DNA from: Evernia prunastri
Taxonomy: Eukaryota; Ascomycota; Lecanoromycetes; Lecanorales; Parmeliaceae
DNA: 64,000 nt
Direction: 5' to 3'
Assembly: GCA_003184365.1 (NCBI GenBank)
Contig: NKYR01000030.1
Location: 277,766 to 341,765, forward strand
The translations under genes and the position numbers were made by a program. The notes beneath the pieces were generated by a model, which was not told where the DNA came from, did not search any database, and worked only from the letters and a program-made list of their open reading frames with translations. Positions 10,383-21,686 of the stretch are shown here, in pieces (within the stretch, counting starts at the first letter, position 1; every line of letters starts with the position of its first letter).

Positions 10383-12683
10383 ATGGATCCAATATCTGCG
10401 ATCGCTTCTTGTATAACAATCGCGGCCACAATTCGCGTCGCGTTGAATCTTATCCAGGACTCCTGTGGCGCTCAGGCGGACATCTTCGCTTTAGCAAATG
10501 AGATCTCCGACATTTGTATTGTCCTCCAAGAGATTGGGGATTCTGTTCAACAGCACAATCCAGCCATATCAGATAAACTCCGCGGTTTGGCGGCATCTGC
10601 TGAAGGCGAGCTCAAACAGCTAGGTCTGGAGATCCAGGAATGGAAGGTCAAGCCGCTCAATGTGTTCGCAAATGTCAGGCGGCTTCGCGGGCTGAGAGTT
10701 AGCTCGAAAGCCAAAGCGTAGCGAGAAAGGTTTCGAAATCTGCGAGCCCAGCTTACGGCTATTCTGACGGGCATCTCGGCGTAAGTCAGAGCTTTGATCG
10801 GCTCTATCAACGCCCCTAACATTCAATAGCTGCGGTTCGTCACGAGTTATACTCGATTTCCGCAATATACTTCTCGTGACAGAATCTATGAGTGCAGACC
10901 AGAAACTACTTCAGACCGAGTTGCGTGATGGATTGCTTCAGCAAAACGATAGTCTATCAAAGATACCCATTCAGCTCACCTCGTCCGCTTCTCAGCGCGC
11001 ATTGACGGGAGGCATCCACGACGGCGAGGCGACTCTGGTCCCATCTTCAACGGAAAACTCAACATTGATAGCTAATGTTGATGATGAGGAAAATATGCTA
11101 GATGGAGAAGTCAGAAAAGGGGACAGCGCTTCTCCATTAGCCAATGGACACCGCAGTCTGAAAGAGATCAGGACGGACACGGCCATTGGATTCTGTATCC
11201 GTGCTAAGCACTCTTCTGGCATATCCTGCGAGCCTTGCTGTATCTGTATTTGCCACAAAGAAAGAAGGATGCGTACACCACAAGCACTTGACAGCCTTAT
11301 CGGCACGCTCTTTGTCGGTTACTCCGGACTCCCAATGTTTATGCACAAGTGTAGTCAACCGTCGTGCCATTCACGATCGCGGCCGTTGGCACACGTGGAT
11401 TATGTATTCCCACAGTGGTTCCTGGCACGTATGGTATCCTTCGTAGTTGCAATGAATGCATCGGGGCCCATGGCTACTTTGGAAATTCCGCGGACGGTCC
11501 CCGCCGATGCCGAGCTCTTCACCTTTGCCAAACTGGGCAACACTGAGGGGCTCATAGACTTATTCAGGAGCGGACGGGCGTCGCCCAATGACATGCATTA
11601 TCAGAGTGGCGTGACCGCCTTGCATTTTGCCGTGGCCTTTCAACATTTCAACGTCTGCAAACTCCTCAAGAAGGGGCGGATCCATTCATCTGTAGCAACA
11701 GGGGAGGTTCCTCAGGCGCCGACAAAGCCTGGAGCCGAATTTTCTCTAGAACACTTCGCCTGGAAGGTGAACGTGAGCTCCGCTTGATTTTCCCTTGGTC
11801 TAAGACTATTGAGCGGAGGAACTTTTCCGTCCTCCACAACATCATATTAGGGTTTTGCGACAAGTCTATAAGAGCAGAATTGCTGGCTTCAACAGCAGAG
11901 GTCAATGCCCGAGACTCACTCGGCCGAACGCCGCTATCACTAGCTGCGGAAAGAGGCGACGCGGACTCGGTTTCGCTGCTCCTGGCTTCCGGACCCGAAC
12001 CCTCGACCACGGCCAATTCGGGAAGCACAGCCCTTTGCTACGCCGCAAGGACCTCTGACTCTACCTGTGTCTCTCTACTGATCAAAACAGGTGCCCAAGT
12101 CCGTAGTAAAACAGACTGGGGCCAGACAGCGCTCCATTACGCGGCCGCGCACGGCACAGACGAGCGCAACGCGCGGGTTCTGCTCGAAGAGGGTGCGGAT
12201 CCAAATGCCGTCGACCGAGACGGTAGATCCCCGCTTGGGTTCGTGCCGATACCCAATCACCTAGGCATCGCCAAATGTCTCCTGGAGTACGGCGCACGCA
12301 TACGATGTCAGCACCCTTCCATGATCGATCCGCTTTCCCTGAGTATCGAAGCCAAACGCCATCGACTGGTGGACCTTTTCATTACCCACGGCTTTGACGT
12401 GACCACACCGTTGTCGAAAAATCAGACGTTGTTGCACATCATTGCGACTTTTGGGGGCGTGAAGATGATGAAGCTCTTTGAGCGGGTGCGCTTCCTTGGT
12501 GTGGATGTCGATCAGCGGAACACGGATGATTATACGGCACTGGATATTCTGCGTCGTCGCGACGATTGCTCGTCGAAGTTACTAACGGCATTTTCTGCCC
12601 TCATCACTCAAAAAGAGACTCGGACCGCGGAGGGTGGGCAGAAAGAGATGGACTTCTGGGGAAAAGCTGTCGAGGCCCTTTGA
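10383..12683 (+). pseudogene. Fungal ankyrin-repeat protein, broken by a stop and a frameshift
   Basis: The locus encodes an N-terminal fungal signalling-type helical domain (MDPISAIASCITIAATIRVA, then LANEISDICIVLQEIG). A Cys-rich CCICICHKERR block, a GYSGLPMF segment and a Pezizomycotina-specific stretch (FPQWFLARMVSFV) follow. The protein ends with ankyrin repeats (GVTALHFAVAFQH; GRTPLSLAAERGD; GQTALHYAAAHGT). Similar full-length proteins are common in Pezizomycotina. Two lesions interrupt it. TAG at 10719-10721 sits inside otherwise continuous coding (SSKAKA-stop-RERFRNLRAQL). At the G run 11673-11676 the frame slips by one base, so that LLKKG passes to GRIHSS instead of the ankyrin-like continuation ADPFICSN found in the next frame, which then stays open to 12683. 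One 49-bp intron (10781-10829) is intact. Function unknown. Either lesion could in principle be a base-calling error. Confidence 0.75.
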
Positions 12684-14189
12684 GAGACCGACCTGGTCTC
12701 ATTTCCGACATAGTCTCGCGTTGCGCGAATTGTCAGAGCCTGGGAGAAGAGGATGAATGAGAAAGAAAGTGTTCGAGTATTCCCTTGACGAGGAGTCCAT
12801 CTGCTAACACTCTTGGACCAAGAAAAGATGAAGCTGGCGTCTCAATGTCGTAGTGATGACACTGACATAAGTTGCACTCGATCTATGCTTCTCGCAACAG
12901 TAGGTGGGACTGTCGATCAGTGTGTGTGATGAAGATTGCAGTGATTCGAGTCTCAAAGATGAGGAGTTTCCAGGCGCACTGGGTTACGAGATACGAGCCA
13001 CCGCTACGGCCTACTTAGCCTGCAGGGACCCTGTGGGGGGGTGTGGGGTCCGTCAGGACAGCCCAATCGTCAATAAGAGTAGCGTCTGAGAATTGAGATA
13101 AAAGAAATGCGATTTCACTTTTGATCGGATTAATCTCGGTGGATAATGACAGGCCGTGTACTGAGACTCCGTAGTAGGGCTCACACTAGCCCACAGGTAC
13201 CGTTATTAACATAAGGTATTATTCTGCCGAACCTTCAGAATTGTTAGTGTCACTTTAGATACCTAATTTGCGGACTCATGAGTAAAGACTAAAGCTCACA
13301 ATTAGAGTCCACTGTACTATTTTTATGTACGGAGTGCTCGTACGCGAATACTACCTCCCTCAACTTCTCAAGCCTGTAAACGCGTATAATGTACTCTAGA
13401 CGATGTTCTAGATCAATAGCCTCAGCTGACGACCCTCGGCTTCTTGGCCTCTTGGCCACATTGATCCTCTGAAATAGGACAAGCCATCCGCTAAGGTTGC
13501 ATCTGCTAAATCGGCTTGGCCGCTCAGCAGTCAGCACGGCATGGTACACCGTAATACTGTAACACTGTAACACTGTGCAGTGGGACCTATCAGGCTACGG
13601 TACCCTAATGGATTTGACAGCTGACCGAGAGTACTTTATCCAGGTTATCCTGTATTCTATCCTGTTGTCCTATCATTACCTTGCCATCAAGGCAGTAGTC
13701 TGCACAAGTAGTTTGACTCGCAAGGCTTCCACCGCAAAACAGATCACAACGTGTAAAATTACTTACAAGGATGCGAAGAAATGTGATTGTCTTCGGTCAA
13801 TGGAAGTCATTGATCGGATACTCTAGGCACTTTAGCGGCAAAAAGGAATGCGGCGCCGGCTCGGTCAATCGGTCATAGAGTGTAGGTACGAGGGTAAAGG
13901 TAGAATAGAACAATTAATAACCCGTACTCTAGGTCTGACAAAGACCGCATCCTTTTCCATTAATGTTTAATGCCCTTTTTTTTCCCTTTGTACATATCAG
14001 CCGTGCCTGCAACTCTTTTCTTCTCTTTTCCTTTCTCTTGCTGCCTCTATTGTCCTTCCATTATGCGCTCCAACAGTTCCAGCCCACCGACCTCTTTAGA
14101 ACGTCCACGAGCCCTCGAATCTGTTAGATAACCGCCGACCGGTTGAACCGATCGCTCCCTGCCATTCTCGAGCTGCTGTGGCCCCCACC
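12684..14189. other. 1.5-kb intergenic region with a repeat copy
   Basis: No gene is supported. The region includes copy 2 of the dispersed repeat (13091-13165), short tandem sequence (GTAACACTGTAACACTGT near 13558-13576) and, from about 13,900, the leader and promoter of the copper ATPase, with pyrimidine-rich tracts near 14010-14060. Confidence 0.45.
13091..13165 (-). repeat. ~90-bp dispersed repeat, copy 2
   Basis: Reverse-complement partner of 3316-3410. The core (TGATCGGATTAATCTCGGTG followed by GATAAT on the plus strand) differs by one base from copy 1, and flanking blocks align with small gaps. An ACTCCGTA motif directly adjoins it (13166-13173). Confidence 0.55.
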
Positions 14190-17100
14190 ATGGCTTCAGC
14201 TACACACATGGCGACCACAACACTGCGGGTCGAAGGAATGACATGCGGCGCATGTACATCTGCAGTGGAGAGCGCTTTCAAAAACATTGATGGCGCCGGC
14301 AACGTCTCCGTAAGCTTGGTCATGGAAAGAGCGGTAGTACAGCACAACCCGCAAACGCTATCTCCGGAAAAGGTCCAAGAGATCATTGAGGATCGGGGCT
14401 TCGGCGCTGAGGTCCTCGCCACCGACGTTCCCAGTTTCGTTGGAAAAGAGGAGACACCTAGTGACGGCGGGAATACTATACCGGAAAATGCAGCTGGTCT
14501 ATGTACTACGACGCTGGCAGTCGAGGGTATGACTTGTGGTGCCTGTACCTCGGCTGTTGAGGGGGGCTTCAAGAACGTCCCAGGCATTAAGTCGATGAGC
14601 ATATCTCTTCTCTCGGAACGCGCCGTCGTCGAACACGAATCTTCCATTATTACACCCGAGGCGATCGCAGAAATTATCGAAGACAGGGGTTTTGGTGCCG
14701 AGGTTCTGGAGACCCAGGTATCACCAGCACTATCAACTCGAGGGACCAAACACCAAAAATCGGACCAGTCTCAAGTCGAATTAACCACAACAACCGTAGC
14801 GATCGAGGGTATGACCTGCGGTGCCTGCACTTCAGCAGTCGAGGGGGGTTTCAAGGCTGTGGAAGGGCTGGTGCAGTTCAACATCAGTCTCTTAGCTGAG
14901 CGGGCTGTCATAGTTCACGATCCAGCGAAGCTTTCACCTAAGCAGATTACAGAGATTATCGAAGATCGAGGTTTCGATGCTAAGCTCCTATCCTCGCAAC
15001 GTGGCTCGGCAGAACGATCGACAGCGACGCGAAATGTGCACTTAAAGGTTTTTGGTCTTCCCGACTCGTCCTCTGCTACTGCTCTCGAAGACGCCTTACG
15101 TCTACTTCCTGGTGTCTCTTCCGCTGTGGTTCATCTTACGACGTCGCGAGTCAATGTCATTCACAATCCTTCATTGATCGGCCTTCGAGGGCTGGTGGAA
15201 ACTGTAGAGAATTTGGGATACAACGCCCTTTTGGCAGACTCTGATGACAACAATGCACAGCTCGAGTCCCTGGCAAAGACCCGCGAAATACAAGAATGGA
15301 GGCGGGCTTTCTGGTACTCCCTTTCTTTCGCTGTCCCGGTCTTCCTGATAAGTATGGCGATACCTATGCTCATCCCACGGCTGGACTTTGGCTCTTTCCT
15401 GCTCTGGATACCCGGACTTTACCTTGGCGATGTCGTTTGCCTTAGCCTCACTATACCTGTTCAGTTCGGTATTGGGAAACGCTTCTACGTCTCTTCCTAC
15501 AAATCTTTGAAGCACGGTTCGCCTACAATGGATGTACTCGTCACTCTGGGTACTTCCGCGGCTTTCTTCTTCAGCATTGCGGCAATGATTGTGTCGGTCC
15601 TGATTCCTCCACACACTCGTCCCAGCACAGTGTTCGAGACAAGTAGCATGCTAATAACCTTCATCACTCTGGGCCGTTATCTCGAGAATCGAGCAAAGGG
15701 CCAAACTTCAAAGGCGCTTTCAAGGTTGATGTCTTTAGCACCTTCGATGGCTACAATCTACGCGGATCCTATCGCTGCGGAGAAGGCGGCAGAGGATTGG
15801 GATGCTGCCGTACCTAGTGAGCTTGCAGAGAAACGGGGTGCGGTTCCCCACGATCAGCCCAGCAATGCAGCTGAGGAAAGGATCATTCCCACAGAGCTGA
15901 TTGAAGTCGGGGACATCGTGGTCTTGCGTCCTGGCGGCCAAGTCCCAGCTGACGGCACAGTCACTCGAGGACAGAGTTACTTCGATGAGAGCATGGTTAC
16001 TGGTGAGGCAGTTGAGATCCTGAAAAAGCCGGGAAGCGATCTCATGGCAGGAACCGTCAACGGATCGGGTCGAATTGATTTCCGAGTAACTCGAGCAGGC
16101 CGCGATACGCAGCTGAGTCAGATCGTCAAGCTAGTCCAGGAGGCTCAAACCAGTCGTGCGCCAATCCAACGTATGGCTGATGTCGTTGCGGGCTACTTTG
16201 TTCCCACCATTATCGCTCTTGGTCTATTGACCTTCGTCTCCTGGATGGTCCTGAGTCATGTGCTGCCGCCATCTGAATGTCCAGAAGTTTTCCTCAAACC
16301 TGAGAGTGGTGGCAAGTTCATGGTCTGTCTTAAGCTGTGTATTTCAGTAATCGTATTTGCATGTCCATGTGCGCTTGGTCTTAGCACTCCGACCGCTGTC
16401 ATGGTGGGTACAGGAATTGGGGCGGAACAAGGGATTCTGGTCAAAGGAGGCGCTGCTCTCGAGATAGCTACCAAGGTCACCCATATCGTCTTCGATAAGA
16501 CAGGCACTCTAACTATGGGAAAAATGAGCGTTCCAGAAGTCCAGCTTGAGCAGATCTGGGAAGTAAACGACTGGCGGCGAAAGCTGTGGTGGTCATTGGT
16601 TGGATTGGCTGAAATGGGTAGCGAACACCCCATTGGCAGGGCCATACTCGACACAGCGAAGCTGGAGTTGAACATAGGAAGCGAAAGCATGATTGATGGC
16701 AGTGTTGGGGATTTTGAAGCAACTGTTGGCAAAGGTATCTGTGCCAGCGTCGAACCGGCCACCTCCGCAATTCCGAAACGCTACAAAGTACACGTGGGCA
16801 ACTCGTCCTATCTCAATTCTCAAGGCATCGCCTTGCCTCCTGATGTCGCCGCCATCTCCGCAGCAAACCCCGATACTGGCAGCTTCGAAGTATCACAGTC
16901 AGGTACCACCCAGATCTACGTTGCCATCGACAATGCCTACGCTGGTGTTCTTTCCCTTTCCGACACGATTAAGCCTAGCGCAGCCGCCACGATAATCGCT
17001 CTAAATCGCATGAAGATTACGAGTTCCCTTGTTACTGGGGATCAATACTCAACTGCTGCCGCTGTCGCTGCTCGGGTTGGCATTCCGAAGGCCAACATCC

Positions 17101-17726
17101 ATGCTGGGGTCTCCCCCGATCAGAAGCAGAAGATCATCAAACAAATTCAAGAACAAGGTACTGTAGTTGCCATGGTGGGCGACGGGATCAACGACTCGCC
17201 TGCTCTTGCGACAGCCAACATTGGTATCGCTCTAAGCTCAGGCACAGACGTCGCTATGGAAGCGGCTGACATCGTGCTCATGCGCCCCGAAGACATGCTC
17301 AGCGTCGCAGCTTCCTTGAGTCTGTCGCGCACGATATTCAAGCGTATCAAGTTGAATCTGATGTGGGCCTGTCTGTACAACTTGATTGGACTACCTTTTG
17401 CGATGGGCTTCGGGCTGGTGCTGCCTGGTCATATCATGATGCCTCCTATGGCTGCGGGTGCCGCGATGGCCGCTAGCAGTGTCAGTGTCGTAGGCAGCAG
17501 TCTCCTTCTGAAATTCTGGAAGAGGCCTGGATGGATGACGGTAGAGAGACTTGAGGCGGAAGGCCCGAAGAGCGAGTCATTGAAGGGGATGCGCATGACA
17601 AATGACAGAGGATTGCCAGATCGATTGGGCATGAGGTGGATTGGAGGCTTGACAAATGGCATTTTGGGAGCGCGGCGCAAGGTGAATGATGGGTACCTAC
17701 CTTTACAAGACATTGAGGCTGTATAA
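14190..17726 (+). CDS. ccc2: Copper-transporting P1B-type ATPase (CCC2/CtpA-like)
   Basis: This single-exon gene encodes 1178 aa starting at ATG 14190. It is a Cu(I) pump, expected in the Golgi to load copper onto secreted oxidases, or at the plasma membrane for detoxification. There are three N-terminal HMA domains, each with GMTCGACTSAV (CxxC near residues 19, 115 and 210). A fourth HMA-like fold follows (about 282-345, KVFGLPDSSS...) without cysteines. Membrane helices and the TGEA actuator motif (~604) come next, then the ion-site CPC in FACPCALGLSTPT (~724), the phosphorylation motif DKTGTLT (~769), SEHPIG (~813) and the hinge GDGINDSPAL (~997). All catalytic residues are present. The length fits fungal CCC2/CtpA proteins. 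I cannot exclude a CrpA-type export role from sequence alone. The promoter shows no obvious copper-factor site that I can name. Confidence 0.95.
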   Translation: MASATHMATTTLRVEGMTCGACTSAVESAFKNIDGAGNVSVSLVMERAVVQHNPQTLSPEKVQEIIEDRGFGAEVLATDVPSFVGKEETPSDGGNTIPENAAGLCTTTLAVEGMTCGACTSAVEGGFKNVPGIKSMSISLLSERAVVEHESSIITPEAIAEIIEDRGFGAEVLETQVSPALSTRGTKHQKSDQSQVELTTTTVAIEGMTCGACTSAVEGGFKAVEGLVQFNISLLAERAVIVHDPAKLSPKQITEIIEDRGFDAKLLSSQRGSAERSTATRNVHLKVFGLPDSSSATALEDALRLLPGVSSAVVHLTTSRVNVIHNPSLIGLRGLVETVENLGYNALLADSDDNNAQLESLAKTREIQEWRRAFWYSLSFAVPVFLISMAIPMLIPRLDFGSFLLWIPGLYLGDVVCLSLTIPVQFGIGKRFYVSSYKSLKHGSPTMDVLVTLGTSAAFFFSIAAMIVSVLIPPHTRPSTVFETSSMLITFITLGRYLENRAKGQTSKALSRLMSLAPSMATIYADPIAAEKAAEDWDAAVPSELAEKRGAVPHDQPSNAAEERIIPTELIEVGDIVVLRPGGQVPADGTVTRGQSYFDESMVTGEAVEILKKPGSDLMAGTVNGSGRIDFRVTRAGRDTQLSQIVKLVQEAQTSRAPIQRMADVVAGYFVPTIIALGLLTFVSWMVLSHVLPPSECPEVFLKPESGGKFMVCLKLCISVIVFACPCALGLSTPTAVMVGTGIGAEQGILVKGGAALEIATKVTHIVFDKTGTLTMGKMSVPEVQLEQIWEVNDWRRKLWWSLVGLAEMGSEHPIGRAILDTAKLELNIGSESMIDGSVGDFEATVGKGICASVEPATSAIPKRYKVHVGNSSYLNSQGIALPPDVAAISAANPDTGSFEVSQSGTTQIYVAIDNAYAGVLSLSDTIKPSAAATIIALNRMKITSSLVTGDQYSTAAAVAARVGIPKANIHAGVSPDQKQKIIKQIQEQGTVVAMVGDGINDSPALATANIGIALSSGTDVAMEAADIVLMRPEDMLSVAASLSLSRTIFKRIKLNLMWACLYNLIGLPFAMGFGLVLPGHIMMPPMAAGAAMAASSVSVVGSSLLLKFWKRPGWMTVERLEAEGPKSESLKGMRMTNDRGLPDRLGMRWIGGLTNGILGARRKVNDGYLPLQDIEAV

Positions 17727-18630
17727 TATTTGTATGGTGTACTTTGCTCGACGATGTCATGGATATATGAAGTAAAGGTGTTTGGGCACCTTGGATAGGA
17801 TGCTTGCTTTGCCACGCAGATAGCACCCACAGGCGGCGTGTTCTGATGTATTTCTAAGATATTGTAATTACTATCAATCTTTTATCGTAACTATCAAAGA
17901 CCATTCCCTAAGTTTTGCAGATCGAAGCAGAAAATAAGGCCGAAAAATGCCAAGACAAGCAAGTTCAGCGATCATCTGCCCTAAAGTATGACTACCTAAA
18001 GCAAAGTACGTAAGTACGTACAGTTAGAGTTATTACTCTAGGTACAGGAATCGACGTTGGCAGATCCTCCTTATCAGTTACTTACTGACTGGTTGTTGGG
18101 GATATGATAAGCCAAATTATAAGTACCAATTAATGTACTATTGTTAACTTAGTAGTTCGTTCCCTAATACAAATCCATGACTTGGACCAATCTTTTCAAT
18201 GCTTCGTGACAAGATACATGCCAGATGCATGCAAGATGCATTTCGGCGTTTTTGCCATGCCTAGACTTTCTCTCTGCTGTTGCCTTTACAAGAAAGGTTC
18301 GGCGCCTTTCTTATCTTACTCAAATTAAAGACGAGGTTTACATAACTTATACTGTATTACGTTACGTCCTTTGTTGCTGTTCTTGTCGTCTAGGCCATAT
18401 ATCATATTGCTTATGCCCTCGTGCCCTCTTACTCTTTTCCCTTGTCTCCGTCATTCCCTCTTCTGCTCTCTCCTTCTGTTCAAAATTTCTTCTCGTTTCA
18501 ATCGGCTCTTAAGGTCAATTGTAGAGGTCGTCGTTCTGCTGGCGGATTTCATATCAAGCCACTGCCTTTTCCAATTGAGTTCCCAAATCTGCTTTGAGCC
18601 TCTGACACAGGCATCTCTGTCCCGTCCATC
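17727..18630. promoter_or_regulatory. Promoter region of DUR3 with GATAAG sites
   Basis: This is 0.9 kb between the copper ATPase stop and the DUR3 start. It holds GATA-factor sites of the strong GATAAG form at 18106-18111 (+), 18070-18075 (-) and 18310-18315 (-). In ascomycetes AreA/Nit2 binds such sites under nitrogen limitation, which suits a urea transporter. Functional use is inferred. A run of TACGTA-like palindromes lies near 18007-18025. Confidence 0.4.
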
Positions 18631-21449
18631 ATGCCGATAAGCCCTCCTCTGAGCGCAGGCTTCGGCTATGGCATCGTACTCGGCCTGGGATTTGCTTTCG
18701 CCCTAGGAATGATGACCACAACTTATGTCCTCAAGAGGTACAACTCAGAGGTTCAGACCTCGGAGATGTTCAGCACGGCTGGAAGAACCGTCAAATCAGG
18801 TCTCGTTGCCAGTGCTGTGGTCTCTTCTTGGACCTGGGCTGCCACATTGCTGCAGTCCTCTGGCGTGGCCTACCGTTATGGAGTCTCCGGTCCCTTTTGG
18901 TACGCATCGGGTGCTACGGTGCAGATTCTATTGTTCGCAACTTTGGCAATCGAGATGAAAAGGAAAGCACCCAATGCTCATACCTTTCTTGAGGTGATTC
19001 GAGCTCGGTATGGAGTGTATGCGCACTTGGTCTTCACTGTATTCGGGTTGATGACCAATGTACTGGTACTTTGAGACTGGGCATATCAAGCTCATTTTCG
19101 TGGCTGACGAGTGACCGAAGGTGACCGCTATACTTCTCACAGGAGGCTCTGCTGTCGTGACCTCTCTCACTGGCATGCCAACTGCAGCAGCCTGTTTCCT
19201 CTTACCGATTGGCGTCGTTCTGTATACGATTGCGGGAGGAATCAAAGCGACCTTTCTTACGGACTACGTTCATACGGTCATGATTTTGATCATTATCTTC
19301 CCCTTCGTGAGTCCCTGCACTTAAAATTTAAATTCAATACGAGCTGTACTGACCTCGGTGTCTAGGCGTTCACAGGTACTTGATATTCCGTCATTAATCT
19401 CGCGAAGATCTGTTGACCATTAGATAGCCTACGCTACCAATGCCAACCTTGGAAGTCCCGCTAAAGTTTACGACCTTTTGACGACGGCTGCGAAAGACCA
19501 CCCAGTAGCTGGAAACGCCCAGGGTAGCTACCTGACAATGCGATCACAACAAGGAGCCATTTTCTTCGTGATAAATATTGTGGGAAATTTCGGCACGGTA
19601 TTCATGGACAACGGTACGTGCTCAGGATTGTCTAATGAATTCAACTTATGCCAGTGTACTTTGCTGATAGCCACTGAAAGGCTACTACAACAAAGCCATT
19701 GCGGCGAGTCCGGTTCATGCCCTTCCTGGTTATGTAATGGGCGGCCTCAGTTGGTTTGCTATTCCGTGGCTTGCGGCTACCACGATGGGTCTCTCAGCGC
19801 TTGCTTTGGAGACCAACCCAGCTTTTCCAACGTTTCCTGATCGAATGGCGGATGACGACGTTACCGCCGGTTTGGTCCTCCCCTAGTAAGTCTGAACGTT
19901 GAGTGTTCCCTCCGATGCGTAGTGTTTCCTTTTATCATGGGGCATACATGGCGAGTATTAGTACCCCTCCAACATTAGCATGCCTCGAAGATTCATGTAA
20001 AGAAGAATCGCTGACTGCGCGTGATGAAAGTGCTGCTGTTGCACTTTTGGGAAAGGGTGGCGCGGCTGCAACGTTACTCTTAATTTTTATGGGCAAGTAC
20101 AATTCCCGAGCACCTCCTTTCGACCACAGACTACTTTGCTAGTTGCTAGACAACTTCTGGAAGCAGCAAGCTCTCAAATCCCTTTGAGTTGCCTCATTGC
20201 TCGGTGTTCTGCCCCAAAGCAAAAATGCTGACTCCGCGATCTTCATAGCCGTCACATCAGCCTCCTCTTCCGAATACATTGCTGTCAGCAGCATATTTAC
20301 TTATGATATCTATCAGACATATTTCAACCCTAACGCTCCGGGCAAGGTGTTGATAAACATGGCTCATTCATTTGTGGTCATATACGCCATTCTACTGGCA
20401 GCATTTTCAACCGGGCTTTATTGTGGGTATCCATCCCATATCCCTAGTAGATAATCTCTGACTACCGGCCAGATATTGGTATCTCTATGGGTTATCTATA
20501 CCTGATGATGGTGATTGAGCCTTTCCCTATGGTTGCGTCGACGTCTAACGGCAAGACAGGGCGTTATCATATCGTCTGCAGTACTTCCAGCAGTCCTGAC
20601 GTTGATGTGGAACAAGCAAAATATTTACGCCGTGTGTCTCTCCCCAATTCTGGGCCTTGTTTGCTCCCTTACTGGTGAGTCCAATTGCCACAAGTCGATT
20701 CTAGAAGAGTGGTCTATTTACACAGGACTCCAGCTTGGCTCGTGACTGCCAAAAAGGAGTTTGGCAACCTGTCCGTCGCAAGCACCGGTTCAAAGTACGT
20801 ACTCGGCTTTCTGAATACCTTTGTTATAGTCCGCCATGAATTCGTCGTAGCTGACATTGCCCCGAGTAACCCCATGGTGGCCGGAAACGTCGCCGCCTTA
20901 TTGTCGCCTCTTGTGTTTATCCCAGTCTTGACCTATGCTTTCGGTCCTCAAAACTATGATTACAAATCCATGGCTGAGATTCGTCTGGGCAACGACGAAG
21001 GCATTGCAGCTGCGGCCCATACAGATCTGGAACAGATTCCAGGTGGCAATGGCATGTCAGCGGCTGACACCGAATCGGAGCAAAAGCAGCTCAGCCGGGC
21101 ATCCCTCATTGCTAAGAGCCTGACCGTGTTCATGACGCTTGCGTTGCTCATTTTGTGGCCTATGCCATTGTACGGAAATGGATACATTTTCAGCAAGAAA
21201 TTCTTCACAGGCTGGGTCTCAGTGGGTATACTGTGGCTATTCTGCAGCTCGTTCTGTGTAGGACTGTTCCCGCTTTGGGAGGGAAGGCACAGCATGGCCC
21301 ACACGTTCAAGAGTATTGTACGAGACTTAATGGGGAAGGGTGGGGCGAAGAACATCAGAGGAAGAGCCATTGAAGGAAGCGAAGGGTCGACGTCACCTGT
21401 AGAAGGGAGCGAGAAAGTACCCGAAGTCGCCATGGAGAAAGCCGGATGA
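18631..21449 (+). CDS. dur3: Urea/polyamine transporter DUR3 (sodium:solute symporter family)
   Basis: This plasma-membrane symporter for urea (and polyamines) belongs to the SSS family. I resolve eleven exons: 18631-19065, 19121-19306, 19366-19375, 19428-19613, 19681-19885, 20031-20092, 20249-20422, 20473-20510, 20560-20674, 20734-20794 and 20867-21449. They sum to 2055 nt (684 aa), close to known DUR3 proteins. Recognisable segments include [19 protein letters not shown] at the start, [95 protein letters not shown] and [11 protein letters not shown]. Two points are odd: exon 3 is only 10 nt, and intron 6 (20093-20248) starts with GC rather than GT. Other introns are 49-72 bp except for two near 150 bp. 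The promoter carries GATAAG sites. Confidence 0.93.
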
Positions 21450-21686
21450 TCTTTCAGTAGGAAGAAAAAAAAGAAAGTGTGTTTGATGAATGCAACGGTC
21501 TTGTCGATTAATGTATCTGCACTGTTTGTTTACGCCATGTATTCGCGTCTTTTCATGTGCAGGTAGCAGATCTCCAGAAAGTCACTCTCATATTCCCAAA
21601 CTCCACCACGCAGTGACTTTTTTTTCCAGCTCAGACCCTGGCTTGGTCAAAGTCACGTATCGATCCTTGCCCGCCAGCCTCCAAAG

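Noticed and set aside
10876..11787. Treating the two ankyrin frames as separate genes
   Set aside because: The frames are consecutive parts of one known fungal protein architecture, interrupted by a one-base slip. Two genes would each lack essential parts.
14096..14749. 217-codon frame antisense to the HMA domains
   Set aside because: Internal repetition mirrors the duplicated GMTCGAC domains on the other strand, so it is an antisense shadow.
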